In this document: in pieces, positions 26,595 to 40,242 of the stretch
How the letters are laid out: the number at the start of each line of letters is the position of its first letter
Numbering within the stretch: position 1 is the stretch's first letter
Assembly: GCF_006715395.1 (NCBI RefSeq)
Contig: NZ_VFNC01000001.1
Span: 806,001 to 870,000 of the forward strand
Source: Streptomyces sp. SLBN-31
GTDB taxonomy: Bacteria > Actinomycetota > Actinomycetes > Streptomycetales > Streptomycetaceae
Length of the DNA stretch: 64,000 nucleotides
Reading direction: 5' to 3'
Notes under the pieces: generated by a model
What the model saw: the letters and a program-made list of their open reading frames with translations, nothing else
The model's database searches: none
What the model was told of the DNA's origin: nothing
Position numbers and translations under genes: made by a program

Positions 26595-26692
26595 CGTTCA
26601 CAAGGTAAGAATCTGACTAGAGCATTGCCAAGTCGTGGGGTTGCAAAGCGACCCAATACCAGACAACTCGGCCCTGTTTTTGCACAGACGGG

Positions 26693-26718
26693 CGCTGTCA
26701 CTCTCATGTGTGACAGCG
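26693..26718. promoter_or_regulatory. Inverted repeat upstream of atp operon
   Basis: CGCTGTCA (26693-26700) and TGACAGCG (26711-26718) form a perfect 8-bp inverted repeat around 10 bases. The 302-bp gap 26595-26896 is less GC-rich than its surroundings and holds this repeat, the Rex-like operator and presumably the operon promoter. It could be a terminator for the upstream gene or a regulator site. Confidence 0.45.
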
Positions 26719-26753
26719 AGCACACCTTCTAGGTAAAGACCGCATCAAATAGT

Positions 26754-26771
26754 TTGTGATACGGTTCACGA
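26754..26771. promoter_or_regulatory. Rex-type redox operator (ROP) upstream of atpI
   Basis: TTGTGATACGGTTCACGA is an imperfect palindrome matching the Streptomyces Rex operator pattern TTGTGAAnnnnTTCACAA at 12 of the 14 specified bases. Rex binds DNA when NADH/NAD+ is low and represses respiratory genes; atp operons are reported Rex targets in Streptomyces (from memory, S. avermitilis). The site is 126 bp before the atpI start. It also resembles a Crp half-site pair (TGTGA-N6-TCAC), which cannot be excluded. Confidence 0.6.
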
Positions 26772-26896
26772 GAACCCCCGGACAGAGCCGAAGGACCGCA
26801 GTGCGACGGTCCATTGGCCGTGAGTTCCTCCCTCGCCCCGGGACTACGCTCGTCCATGACGACACCCTGCCCCCCTTTGAAAGCGGAGTTGCCGCC

Positions 26897-27334
26897 ATGC
26901 CGTCCAACGACGTCCGGAACCTACTGCCGATCGCTGTGCCCACAGCGGCTGCCGGCGTGGTCGCCGTCGCCGTCAGTGCTGCGGTCGCCGGCGGCAAGGG
27001 TGCGATCGGGGCGGCTGTCGGTGTCGTGCTGTCGATGCTCTTCATGGGCCTCGGCCTCTACGTCCTGCAGTGGACGGCAAAAACGCTCCCGCAGCTGTTC
27101 CAGGCCATGGGGCTGATGCTCTATGTCGCCCAACTCCTGCTGCTCATGATCTTCGTGGCCGTCTTCAAGGGCACCTCTCTCTTCAACGGCAAGGCGTTCG
27201 CGCTCTCCCTGGTGATCGCGACCGTCGTGTGGATGGCCACGCAGGCCCGTGCACACATGAAGTCCAAGATCTTCTACGTCGATCCGGACTCCGAGAAGAG
27301 CGGCAGGCCCGAGAAGACAGGGTCGTCGTCGTGA
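26897..27334 (+). CDS. atpI: ATP synthase accessory protein AtpI
   Basis: A 145-residue membrane protein with four hydrophobic segments (about 10-30, 36-58, 68-90, 95-113) and a charged Lys/Ser-rich C-terminus. AtpI is the first gene of most atp operons and helps c-ring assembly or magnesium supply. ATG 26897 was chosen because the upstream extension (to 26756) would overlap the operator region and lacks membrane character. The next gene begins after 225 bases. Confidence 0.85.
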   Translation: MPSNDVRNLLPIAVPTAAAGVVAVAVSAAVAGGKGAIGAAVGVVLSMLFMGLGLYVLQWTAKTLPQLFQAMGLMLYVAQLLLLMIFVAVFKGTSLFNGKAFALSLVIATVVWMATQARAHMKSKIFYVDPDSEKSGRPEKTGSSS

Positions 27335-27559
27335 GAGGTAGGGGCGGGATAAGCGCTTGCGAGATCTCCTGCTATCGTCCGGTGCCAACTGCGGCATCGC
27401 GGGCGCGGGCATCTGAGCTGACGCCTGTTCGATCGCGAGGCTCGAAGCCCCCCAGCCGCCCTCACATCCGTAACACCAGTCCGGTGCCGACCCGCGGCCG
27501 CGCGCCGCGCCGACACAACGAGGTTGCCGAACCCATGCGTCACGCCGAAGGAGCCCGCG

Positions 27560-28694
<1,135 letters not shown>

Positions 28695-28732
28695 GACCTA
28701 CTTACCGACACGTATCGACGAAAGGCACTGAT

Positions 28733-29281
28733 GTGATCGCCAACCTGGTTCAGCTGGCGGCCGAGGAGAAGCAGAACCCCCTCGTCCCGCCCGGCCCCGA
28801 ACTGCTCGTCGGCACCATCGCCTTCGCCATCGTGTTCTTCTTCTTCTGGAAGAAGCTGCTCCCGAACATCAACAAGGTTCTGGAGGAGCGCCGCGAGGCG
28901 ATCGAGGGTGGCATCGAGAAGGCCGAGGCCGCTCAGGTCGAGGCCCAGAGCGTTCTCGAGCAGTACAAGGCCCAGCTCGCCGAGGCCCGGCACGAGGCCG
29001 CGCGTCTGCGCCAGGAGGCGCAGGAGCAGGGTGCCGCGCTCATCGCCGAGATGCGCGCCGAGGGCCAGCGGCAGCGCGAGGAGATCGTCGCCGCGGGTCA
29101 CGCGCAGATCGAGGCCGACCGCAAGGCCGCCGCGTCCGCGCTGCGGCAGGACGTCGGTCACCTCGCGACCGAGCTGGCCGGCAAGCTCGTCGGTGAGTCC
29201 CTCGAGGACCACGCCCGGCAGAGCCGTGTCATCGACCGCTTCCTCGACGAGCTCGAGGAGAAGGCCGAGGCCACCCGATGA
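28733..29281 (+). CDS. atpF: ATP synthase Fo subunit b
   Basis: The peripheral stalk: one membrane helix (residues 22-42, FAIVFFFFWKKLLP) followed by a long charged coiled coil of Glu/Ala/Arg/Gln repeats. The 182-residue length is typical. The GTG 28733 follows GAAAGG. It overlaps atpH by ATGA. Confidence 0.96.
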   Translation: MIANLVQLAAEEKQNPLVPPGPELLVGTIAFAIVFFFFWKKLLPNINKVLEERREAIEGGIEKAEAAQVEAQSVLEQYKAQLAEARHEAARLRQEAQEQGAALIAEMRAEGQRQREEIVAAGHAQIEADRKAAASALRQDVGHLATELAGKLVGESLEDHARQSRVIDRFLDELEEKAEATR

Positions 29282-30093
29282 ACGGAGCGAGCCGCGAGGC
29301 ACTGGCCGCCGCCCGCGAGCGTCTCGACGCGCTGACGGACTCCACGTCCGCCGACGCGGCGAAGCTCGCCGACGAGCTGGCCGCCGTCACCGCGCTGCTC
29401 GACCGCGAGGTCAGCTTGCGTCGGGTCCTGACCGACCCGGCGCAGGCCGGTGAGGCCAAGGCCCAGCTCGCCCAGCGTCTGTTCGCCGGCCAGGTCGGCG
29501 GCCAGGCCGTGGACCTGGTGTCCGGCATGGTGCGTTCCCGCTGGTCGCAGTCGCGCGACCTGGTGGACGCGCTGGAGGAACTGGCGAACACCGCCGACCT
29601 CACCGCCGCGCAGAAGAGGGGCGCCCTCGACGACGTCGAGGACGAGCTGTTCCGGTTCGGCCGGATCGTCTCCTCCAACACCGAGCTGCGCGCCGCGCTG
29701 ACCGACCGCGCCGCCACCACCTCGGCCAAGGTCGAGCTGCTGCACCGGCTGCTGGGCGGCCGCGCCGCCGCGGCGACCGAGCGTCTGGTGACGCGCCTTG
29801 TGACCGCGCCGCGGGGACGTAGCCTGGAGTCGGGACTGGAGTCCCTGTCCAAGCTCGCCGCCGAGCGTCGGGAGCGCCTGGTCGCCGTCGTCACCTCGGC
29901 GGTGCCGCTGAGCGACACGCAGAAGCAGCGCCTCGGCGCCGCCCTCGCCAAGCTCTACGGCCGCCAGATGCACCTCAACATCGACGTGGACCCCGAGGTC
30001 CTCGGCGGGATCCGGGTGCAGGTCGGCGACGAGGTCATCAACGGCTCGATCGCGGACCGCATCGAGGACGCCGGCCGCCGCCTGGCGAGCTAG
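29278..30093 (+). CDS. atpH: ATP synthase F1 subunit delta
   Basis: Connects the peripheral stalk to the top of F1. The 271-residue protein is longer than E. coli delta (177) because of an N-terminal extension, as usual for Streptomyces. The C-terminal GGIRVQVGDEVINGSIADRIEDA segment is the conserved delta/OSCP signature. It is translationally coupled to atpF. Confidence 0.95.
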   Translation: MNGASREALAAARERLDALTDSTSADAAKLADELAAVTALLDREVSLRRVLTDPAQAGEAKAQLAQRLFAGQVGGQAVDLVSGMVRSRWSQSRDLVDALEELANTADLTAAQKRGALDDVEDELFRFGRIVSSNTELRAALTDRAATTSAKVELLHRLLGGRAAAATERLVTRLVTAPRGRSLESGLESLSKLAAERRERLVAVVTSAVPLSDTQKQRLGAALAKLYGRQMHLNIDVDPEVLGGIRVQVGDEVINGSIADRIEDAGRRLAS

Positions 30094-30148
30094 CAGCAAC
30101 TCAATACGACGTAGTAAGACGGCCCGCGTTGGGCCGTGCAGAGGATTC

Positions 30149-30165
30149 CTGGGGGTCGCCCCCAG
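30149..30165 (+). repeat. Intercistronic hairpin between atpH and atpA
   Basis: CTGGGGG (30149-30155) and CCCCCAG (30159-30165) form a perfect 7-bp stem with a 3-base loop, inside the 120-bp space between atpH and atpA. It could affect mRNA processing or the ratio of Fo to F1 subunits. Confidence 0.6.
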
Positions 30166-30213
30166 ACCCCCAAGTTGAAACTTCGGGCCCAACAAGGAGA
30201 GCAGGGAACCCAG

Positions 30214-31803
30214 ATGGCGGAGCTCACGATCCGGCCGGAGGAGATCCGGGACGCGCTGGAGAACTTCGTCCAGTCGTACAAGCCGGACGCGGCCTCGCGC
30301 GAGGAGGTCGGTACGGTCACCGTCGCCGGCGACGGCATCGCCAAGATCGAGGGCCTGCCCTCGGCCATGGCGAACGAGCTGCTGAAGTTCGAGGACGGCT
30401 CCCTCGGTCTCGCGCTGAACCTGGAAGAGCGCGAGATCGGTGCGGTCGTCCTCGGCGAGTTCAGCGGCATCGAGGAGGGGCAGCCGGTGCGTCGCACCGG
30501 TGAGGTGCTCTCCGTGGCCGTCGGCGAGGGCTACCTCGGCCGCGTCGTCGACCCGCTCGGCAACCCGATCGACGGCCTCGGCGAGATCGAGACGTCCGGC
30601 CGCCGTGCGCTGGAGCTGCAGGCCCCCACGGTCATGCAGCGCAAGTCGGTGCACGAGCCGATGGAGACCGGCTACAAGGCCGTCGACGCGATGACCCCGA
30701 TCGGCCGCGGTCAGCGTCAGCTGATCATCGGCGACCGCCAGACCGGCAAGACCGCCCTGGCCGTCGACACGATCATCAACCAGCGCGACAACTGGCGCAC
30801 CGGCGACCCGAACAAGCAGGTCCGCTGCATCTACGTCGCCATCGGTCAGAAGGGCTCCACCATCGCGTCGGTCCGCCGCGCGCTGGAGGAGAACGGCGCG
30901 CTGGAGTACACGACCATCGTCGCCGCCCCGGCGTCCGACCCGGCCGGCTTCAAGTACCTGGCGCCGTACACCGGTTCGGCCATCGGCCAGCAGTGGATGT
31001 ACGAGGGCAAGCACGTCCTCATCATCTTCGACGACCTGTCGAAGCAGGCCGACGCCTACCGCGCCGTGTCCCTGCTGCTGCGCCGCCCGCCGGGCCGCGA
31101 GGCCTACCCCGGTGACGTCTTCTACCTGCACTCCCGTCTGCTGGAGCGCTGCGCGAAGCTCTCCGACGACATGGGCAAGGGCTCGATGACCGGTCTGCCG
31201 ATCGTCGAGACCAAGGCCAACGACGTCTCGGCGTTCATCCCGACCAACGTCATCTCCATCACCGACGGCCAGTGCTTCCTGGAGTCGGACCTCTTCAACG
31301 CCGGTCAGCGCCCCGCGCTGAACGTCGGTATCTCCGTCTCCCGAGTCGGTGGTTCCGCGCAGCACAAGGCGATGAAGCAGGTCTCCGGCCGTCTGCGCGT
31401 CGACCTGGCCCAGTTCCGTGAGCTGGAGGCGTTCGCCGCCTTCGGTTCCGACCTGGACGCCGCGTCGAAGGCGCAGCTGGAGCGCGGTCAGCGCATGGTC
31501 GAGCTCCTGAAGCAGGCCCAGTACCAGCCGATGTCGACCGAGGACCAGGTCGTCTCGGTGTGGGCCGGCACCACCGGCAAGATGGACGACGTTCCGGTCA
31601 ACGACATCCGCCGCTTCGAGCGCGAGCTCCTGGAGTACCTGCACCGCAAGGAGCAGGGCCTCATGACCTCCATCAAGGAGGGCGGCAAGATGTCGGACGA
31701 CACCCTCACCGCTGTCGCCGACGCGATCGCCGAGTTCAAGAAGCAGTTCGAGACCTCGGACGGCAAGCTTCTCGGCGAGGACGCTCCGGCCGCCGCCAAG
31801 TGA
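30214..31803 (+). CDS. atpA: ATP synthase F1 subunit alpha
   Basis: The non-catalytic nucleotide-binding subunit of F1. The 529-residue protein has the P-loop GDRQTGKTA, the signature [18 protein letters not shown] segment (here [17 protein letters not shown]) and the arginine-finger region. ATG 30214 begins the conserved [13 protein letters not shown] sequence; the frame extends upstream across the hairpin without conservation. Confidence 0.97.
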   Translation: MAELTIRPEEIRDALENFVQSYKPDAASREEVGTVTVAGDGIAKIEGLPSAMANELLKFEDGSLGLALNLEEREIGAVVLGEFSGIEEGQPVRRTGEVLSVAVGEGYLGRVVDPLGNPIDGLGEIETSGRRALELQAPTVMQRKSVHEPMETGYKAVDAMTPIGRGQRQLIIGDRQTGKTALAVDTIINQRDNWRTGDPNKQVRCIYVAIGQKGSTIASVRRALEENGALEYTTIVAAPASDPAGFKYLAPYTGSAIGQQWMYEGKHVLIIFDDLSKQADAYRAVSLLLRRPPGREAYPGDVFYLHSRLLERCAKLSDDMGKGSMTGLPIVETKANDVSAFIPTNVISITDGQCFLESDLFNAGQRPALNVGISVSRVGGSAQHKAMKQVSGRLRVDLAQFRELEAFAAFGSDLDAASKAQLERGQRMVELLKQAQYQPMSTEDQVVSVWAGTTGKMDDVPVNDIRRFERELLEYLHRKEQGLMTSIKEGGKMSDDTLTAVADAIAEFKKQFETSDGKLLGEDAPAAAK

Positions 31804-31824
31804 CGTAAGGAAGGGACCTGACTC

Positions 31825-34178
<2,354 letters not shown>

Positions 34179-34195
34179 ACTCCCTGAGTTCGACT

Positions 34196-34222
34196 GAGGG
34201 GGCGGGTGCGTCCCGCCCCCTC
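34196..34222 (+). terminator. Terminator-like hairpin between atpD and atpC
   Basis: GAGGGGGCGGG (34196-34206) pairs perfectly with CCCGCCCCCTC (34212-34222), loop TGCGT, followed by TTTC. It has the form of an intrinsic terminator but lies inside the operon, 68 bases before the atpC start, and may reduce atpC expression or act as an mRNA-processing barrier. Confidence 0.75.
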
Positions 34223-34289
34223 TTTCACGCCTACTAGACTTGTAACCAACACCCGGCAGACCCGCCGGGTGGTGACCCGAGGAGCCACC

Positions 34290-34664
34290 TTGGCTGCTGA
34301 GCTGCACGTCGCGCTGGTCGCGGCCGACCGAGAGGTCTGGTCCGGCGAGGCCACCCTGGTCGTCGCGCGCACCACGTCCGGCGACATCGGCGTCATGCCC
34401 GGTCACCAGCCGCTGCTCGGTGTGCTGGAGTCGGGCCCGGTGACCATCCGTACGAGTGATGGTGGGACGGTCGTCGCCGCGGTGCACGGCGGTTTCATCT
34501 CGTTCGCGGACAACAAGCTGTCGCTGCTGGCCGAGATCGCCGAGCTGTCGGACGAGATCGACGTCCAGCGCGTGGAGCGCGAGCTGGAGCGGGCGAAGGC
34601 GGAGGGCGACGCCGCCGCCGAGCGCCGCGCAGATGTACGACTGCGTGCGGCGGCCACGCGCTGA
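34290..34664 (+). CDS. atpC: ATP synthase F1 subunit epsilon
   Basis: The rotor subunit that contacts the c-ring and can inhibit ATP hydrolysis. The 124-residue protein has the beta-sandwich core (AADREVWSGEATLVVART, GDIGVMPGHQPLLGVLESGP) and the C-terminal helix pair. TTG 34290 is chosen because CGAGGAG stands 6 bases before it and it matches the usual N-terminus; the frame is open upstream to 34206, across part of the hairpin. Confidence 0.95.
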   Translation: MAAELHVALVAADREVWSGEATLVVARTTSGDIGVMPGHQPLLGVLESGPVTIRTSDGGTVVAAVHGGFISFADNKLSLLAEIAELSDEIDVQRVERELERAKAEGDAAAERRADVRLRAAATR

Positions 34665-34689
34665 GGCCGCACGGAGCTGCATGACGTCA

Positions 34690-34737
34690 CTCAGCCGCGG
34701 TCGGCACCGGAGCAATCCGGCGCCGACCGCGGCTGAG
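34690..34737 (+). terminator. Operon-end terminator after atpC
   Basis: A perfect 16-bp stem (34690-34705 with 34722-34737) with a 16-base loop containing a small CCGG/CCGG inner stem. A T run (34751-34756) comes 13 bases later. Confidence 0.85.
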
Positions 34738-34800
34738 GCAGATATGGATGTTTTTTCCGTTCCGTTACCTGAATTCGGTACCTAGGAGACGAGGAGGTCG

Positions 34801-35253
34801 GTGTCGATGGTCCTCGCTCTGACTGTGTGCGGAATCGTCGTGGCACTCGTGGTGCTGGGGCTGTTCGTCTTCGGTCTCCGCCGCAGACTCATCCAGCGCT
34901 CCGGGGGCACCTTCGACTGTTCGCTGCGCTGGGACGTCCCCGAGAAACCCGACACCAGCGGAAAAGGGTGGAGCTACGGCGTCGCCCGCTACAACGGCGA
35001 CCGCATCGAGTGGTACCGCGTCTTCTCCTACGCCTACCGGCCGCGCCGCGTCCTGGAGCGCGCCGCGATCGAGGTGGCCGGCCGCCGCCTCCCCGAGGGA
35101 GAGGAGGAGCTGGCCCTCCTCTCCGACGCCGTCGTCCTGACCTGTCTGCACCGCGGCACCCGCCTCGAACTCGCCATGAGCGACGACGCGTTGACCGGTT
35201 TCCTTGCGTGGCTGGAGGCGGCGCCTCCAGGTCAGCGCGTGAACGTGGCCTGA
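34801..35253 (+). CDS. DUF2550 family membrane-anchored protein
   Basis: The 150-residue protein has one N-terminal membrane helix (residues 4-25) and a basic cytoplasmic-type domain with conserved-looking FDCSLRW, GWSYGVARYNGDRIEWYR and FSY-RPRR motifs, the pattern of DUF2550. The gene stands after atpC in Streptomyces and Mycobacterium, but its function is unknown. The GTG start follows GAGGAGG. The strong terminator upstream suggests separate transcription from the atp genes. Confidence 0.85.
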   Translation: MSMVLALTVCGIVVALVVLGLFVFGLRRRLIQRSGGTFDCSLRWDVPEKPDTSGKGWSYGVARYNGDRIEWYRVFSYAYRPRRVLERAAIEVAGRRLPEGEEELALLSDAVVLTCLHRGTRLELAMSDDALTGFLAWLEAAPPGQRVNVA

Positions 35254-35465
35254 CACACCGGGTTCGGTACGTCGGCCTGCGAGGCGACGACGGTACGTGG
35301 CTCGGGGCCGAACGTCACCGTTATGTTCACCGGCGACGCGGCCAGCAGAGCTGCTGCCGCTGCTCCGGCGAAGCCTCCGTAGGACACCGCCCTGGAGGCG
35401 GCCGTCCGTGCGTTCTTATGCGGCCTGTGGGGCCTGCGTTTGATTCTTCCCCCCTGAATGAGCAA
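35232..35465 (-). CDS. Possible small exported or membrane peptide
   Basis: This is a tentative gene. The minus-strand frame gives 77 residues from TTG 35465: a basic start (RRPHRPHKNART) then an Ala-rich hydrophobic stretch (YGGFAGAAAAALLAASP) and a short polar end. That is the shape of a signal or anchor sequence. AGGGGGGAAGA lies just inside the frame, so a slightly later start is possible. Third-position GC is lower than in neighbouring genes. It overlaps the DUF2550 end by 22 bases, tail to tail. The rest of the gap to 35615 holds only the chiC terminator. Confidence 0.3.
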   Translation of the reverse strand: MLIQGGRIKRRPHRPHKNARTAASRAVSYGGFAGAAAAALLAASPVNITVTFGPEPRTVVASQADVPNPVCQATFTR

Positions 35466-35565
35466 TTCCGCTTACTGCCTGAGATACAGGATGTTCCCGG
35501 CCAGAGGGGTGCCGCACCTGCCGACCTTCCCGTCCTGGGGGCCGGATGACCCCACGCCGCGCACG

Positions 35566-35599
35566 CCTGGGGCGCGCGGCATGTGCCGCGCGCCCCAGG
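35566..35599 (-). terminator. Perfect hairpin terminator after chiC
   Basis: A perfect 16-bp inverted repeat (35566-35581 with 35584-35599) with a 2-base centre, 17 bases after the chiC stop on the minus strand. Confidence 0.85.
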
Positions 35600-35615
35600 T
35601 GGTGGATTCAGGCCG

Positions 35616-37442
<1,827 letters not shown>

Positions 37443-37516
37443 GCTGCGCCTCCCTCTTCGTCAAGGGGGTGGGGGCGCGACTGAGCCTTCACGCCCACGG
37501 TGTCGCGAGAATAGAA

Positions 37517-37549
37517 AGGTCTGGACCATCGGTCAATAGGTCTGGACCA
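37517..37549 (-). promoter_or_regulatory. Paired 12-bp chitinase promoter direct repeats (DasR-like sites)
   Basis: TGGTCCAGACCT (minus strand) occurs twice, perfectly, at 37517-37528 and 37538-37549, with 21-bp period (two helical turns), 75 bp upstream of the chiC start. This is the known repeat of Streptomyces chitinase promoters. Each copy contains GGTC-CA-GACC, close to the DasR operator core. It probably mediates chitin induction and glucose repression. Confidence 0.85.
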
Positions 37550-37631
37550 CTTGACTTCCAGCTCCTCCCGGATCCTGCGCGGCCCGGTCAAGGACCGTAC
37601 CCTGACCGGGCGATGAACGAGGGAGGGGCGC

Positions 37632-38324
37632 ATGGGTGAGACGGACCGCCCCGGGGCCGTCCTGGTGGTGGACGACGACGCGGCCATCCGCCGGTCGCTG
37701 GAGCGCGGCCTGCGGCTGAGCGGCTTCGCGGTGCGCACGGCCGAGAGCGGGCAGCAGGCGCTGGCCGCCGTCCGGGACACGCCCCCGGACGTGCTCGTCC
37801 TGGACGTGTCGATGCCCGGCATGAGCGGCATCGAGGTCTGCGAGCGGCTCCGCGGCGACGGCCGGGACCTGCCCGTCCTCATGCTCTCCGCGCTGGACGA
37901 GACCGCCGACCGCATCGCCGGCCTCCAGGCGGGCGGCGACGACTACCTGGTCAAGCCGTTCGCCCTGCAGGAACTGGTGCTGCGGCTCCGGGCCCTCCTG
38001 CGCCGCCGCCCGCCCGCCGGCGAGGTGCTGCGGGTGGCGGGCCTGGTCATCGACCCGGCCGCCCGCACCGCCGAGCGGGACGGCCGGCCGCTGGAGCTGA
38101 CCCGGCGGGAGTTCGAGCTGCTGGAGGTGCTCGCCCGCAACGCGGGGATCGTGCTCACCCGCGACCAGCTGCTCGACCGGGTGTGGGGCTACGACTTCGA
38201 CGTGCGCACCGACGCCGTCGACACCTTCGTCAGCTATCTGCGGCGCAAGCTGGAGGCGGACGGCCGCCCCCGGCTCGTGCACACCGTGCGCGGGGTGGGC
38301 TTCGTCCTGAGGCGGGAGCCGTGA
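37632..38324 (+). CDS. OmpR-family response regulator
   Basis: The 230-residue regulator has a receiver (acidic DDD at 17-19, phospho-Asp in VLDVSMPGM, Lys in YLVKPF) and a C-terminal winged helix (about 130-228: LTRREFELLEVLARNAGIVLTRDQLLDRVWG, RTVRGVGF-type end). The layout resembles PrrA/MprA-type regulators. It overlaps the kinase gene by GTGA and is divergent from chiC across 189 bp that hold the chitinase repeats, so it could control chiC; S. coelicolor has ChiS/ChiR near chiC, but whether this pair is that system is uncertain. Confidence 0.9.
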   Translation: MGETDRPGAVLVVDDDAAIRRSLERGLRLSGFAVRTAESGQQALAAVRDTPPDVLVLDVSMPGMSGIEVCERLRGDGRDLPVLMLSALDETADRIAGLQAGGDDYLVKPFALQELVLRLRALLRRRPPAGEVLRVAGLVIDPAARTAERDGRPLELTRREFELLEVLARNAGIVLTRDQLLDRVWGYDFDVRTDAVDTFVSYLRRKLEADGRPRLVHTVRGVGFVLRREP

Positions 38325-39784
38325 GGCTCTCCACCCGGATCGGGCTTGCCGTCGGCGTCACCGTGCCGCTGCTCGTCCTGGCCTCCGGCTGGCTGCTGCT
38401 CCGGCTCGTCGAACACGACCTGCACAGCGCCGAGGACGACCACCTGCGCACCCGGGCCACCGCCCTCACCACCGACGCCCGCGCCCTGCTGCGGGCCACG
38501 GCCAACGACCGTCCCAAGGCCGCCGACACCCGGGAACGCCGTCTCTTCAGCGCGGCCCTGGACGTCGGCGTCCGGGTCGTCGGCCCCGACGCCACCTTCA
38601 GCGGCGGCCCCCAGCCGGACGCCTCGGTGCCGTTGCCCGAGCGGACCAGGGGGCCGGTCACCGTCCGCGAGGGCGGCACCAGCTGGCGTGCCCTGTCGAG
38701 GACGATCACCACCGCGCGCGGCTCCGGCACCCTCTGGGTCTTCTCGCCCGACGCCGCCGGCCAGGCCCAACTCCGGCTGGTCGGACGCCGGGTGGCGGTG
38801 ACGACGCTGACCGCGGTGCCGTTGTCCGGCCTGCTCGCCTGGGCCGTGGCCACCGGCGCCACCGGCCCGCTGCGCCGGCTCGGACGCCGGACCGCGGGAC
38901 TGGACCCGCGCACCAGCGGCACCCGGCTGCCCGACGAGCCGAGCGGGGTCACCGAGGTCGACGAACTGGCGGCCACCCTGCGCACCGTCCTCGCCCGCTA
39001 CGACGAACAGGCCGCCCGCACCGCCGAGGCCCTCGACACCGCCCGCTCCTTCTCCTCCGCCGCCGCCCACGAACTGCGCACCCCGCTGATGAGCATGGGC
39101 ACCAACCTCGACATCCTCGCCGCGCACCCCGATCTCCCCGGGGCGGACCGCACGGAGGTCCTGGCCGACCTGCGCACCGAACACGCCCGGCTGCTGAACC
39201 TGCTGGTGATGCTGCGCGAACTGGGCCGCGGTGACCTGGTGGAGGCGGAGGCCCTGGGAAGCGTGGACGTGTCGGAGGCGGCGGACGCGGCGGTCGCCGA
39301 GGCCCGGCGGCGGGCTCCGGGCGCCCGGATCATGCTGCGGGCCGAGCCCGGCGCGACGGTGCCCGGCTGGGAGCCCGGTCTGCGGCTGCTCCTGGACAAC
39401 CTGCTGGCCAACGCCCTGACGCACGGTACGGACACCGACGGCCGCGCCACGGTGACGGTGGGGGTGCACCGCGCGGGCGAGCAGGTCGTCGTCACGGTCG
39501 ACGACGCCGGACCCGGGGTGCCCGCCGATGCCCGCGCCCGGATCTTCGAGCGCTTCGAACGCGGGCCCGCGAGCTCCGGCTCCGGACTCGGTCTGACCCT
39601 GGTGGCCCAGCAGGCGGCCCTGCACCGGGGGAGTGTCACCGTCGGGGACGGCCCGTCGGGGACCGGCGCCCGCTTCGAGGTGCGGCTGCCGTCGACCGGC
39701 GGGCCGCTCCCCGCGCACCGCGACTGGCTGATCGGCACAGCCGGGACGAAACGGTCACAGAGTTTCCCCAAAGACGGTTCCTAG
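38321..39784 (+). CDS. Sensor histidine kinase
   Basis: This 487-residue membrane kinase has two membrane segments (about 8-28 and 150-175), an extracytoplasmic sensor loop of about 120 residues between them, a HAMP linker, the dimerisation helix with phospho-His in AAAHELRTPLMS, and the ATPase domain (N-box LLDNLLANAL, DDAGPGV, GSGLGLTLV). The GTG start overlaps the regulator stop. The following two small exported proteins are in the same direction, 56 bases downstream, and might belong to the signal pathway. Ligand unknown. Confidence 0.9.
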   Translation: MRLSTRIGLAVGVTVPLLVLASGWLLLRLVEHDLHSAEDDHLRTRATALTTDARALLRATANDRPKAADTRERRLFSAALDVGVRVVGPDATFSGGPQPDASVPLPERTRGPVTVREGGTSWRALSRTITTARGSGTLWVFSPDAAGQAQLRLVGRRVAVTTLTAVPLSGLLAWAVATGATGPLRRLGRRTAGLDPRTSGTRLPDEPSGVTEVDELAATLRTVLARYDEQAARTAEALDTARSFSSAAAHELRTPLMSMGTNLDILAAHPDLPGADRTEVLADLRTEHARLLNLLVMLRELGRGDLVEAEALGSVDVSEAADAAVAEARRRAPGARIMLRAEPGATVPGWEPGLRLLLDNLLANALTHGTDTDGRATVTVGVHRAGEQVVVTVDDAGPGVPADARARIFERFERGPASSGSGLGLTLVAQQAALHRGSVTVGDGPSGTGARFEVRLPSTGGPLPAHRDWLIGTAGTKRSQSFPKDGS

Positions 39785-39840
39785 CCTCCCCTCGCGAGCG
39801 GACGGACGAAGGGGGCCGTCCGCGGGAAACGGAGGCAGAG

Positions 39841-40242
39841 ATGCACGTACGACGACACCGGCGCACCCTCCTCGTGGGGGCGGCCGTGGCGGCGGTCCTG
39901 GCGGGCACCGCCGGGGCGGCCGTGGCCGAGAGCACGCCGTCGCCGGCGGCGACACCGACCGGCGACGGCGCGCGGGCCCTGTGCAAGCGGGCACCGAAGA
40001 TCGACCACCGCATCGACCGGGCCCTCGCCCGCCTGAACGCGGGCGCCGACAAGCGCGGTTCCCTCGCCCGCCTGCAGCAGCGCGTGGACAACGCCAAGGC
40101 CGCCGGGCACTCCGAGATCGCCACCTATCTCCGGGACCGGCTGACCTTCCGCAAGTCCCTGGTGACGACCCTGGGGCAGCGGCAGAAGGATTTGGCCGAC
40201 GTACGGACCTGGTGCGAGGACAACCACGAGGGCGCGAGCTGA
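39841..40242 (+). CDS. Small secreted helical protein (133 aa)
   Basis: Residues 1-29 form a signal peptide (RRHRR, hydrophobic core, AVAES cleavage). The mature protein is mostly helical and charged, with cysteines near each end (ALCKRAPK and RTWCEDN) that could form a disulfide. No family was recognised. GGAG precedes the ATG. It is translationally coupled to the following lipoprotein (TGATG) and lies right after the kinase gene, so it may be a regulated output or an accessory sensor part. Confidence 0.72.
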   Translation: MHVRRHRRTLLVGAAVAAVLAGTAGAAVAESTPSPAATPTGDGARALCKRAPKIDHRIDRALARLNAGADKRGSLARLQQRVDNAKAAGHSEIATYLRDRLTFRKSLVTTLGQRQKDLADVRTWCEDNHEGAS

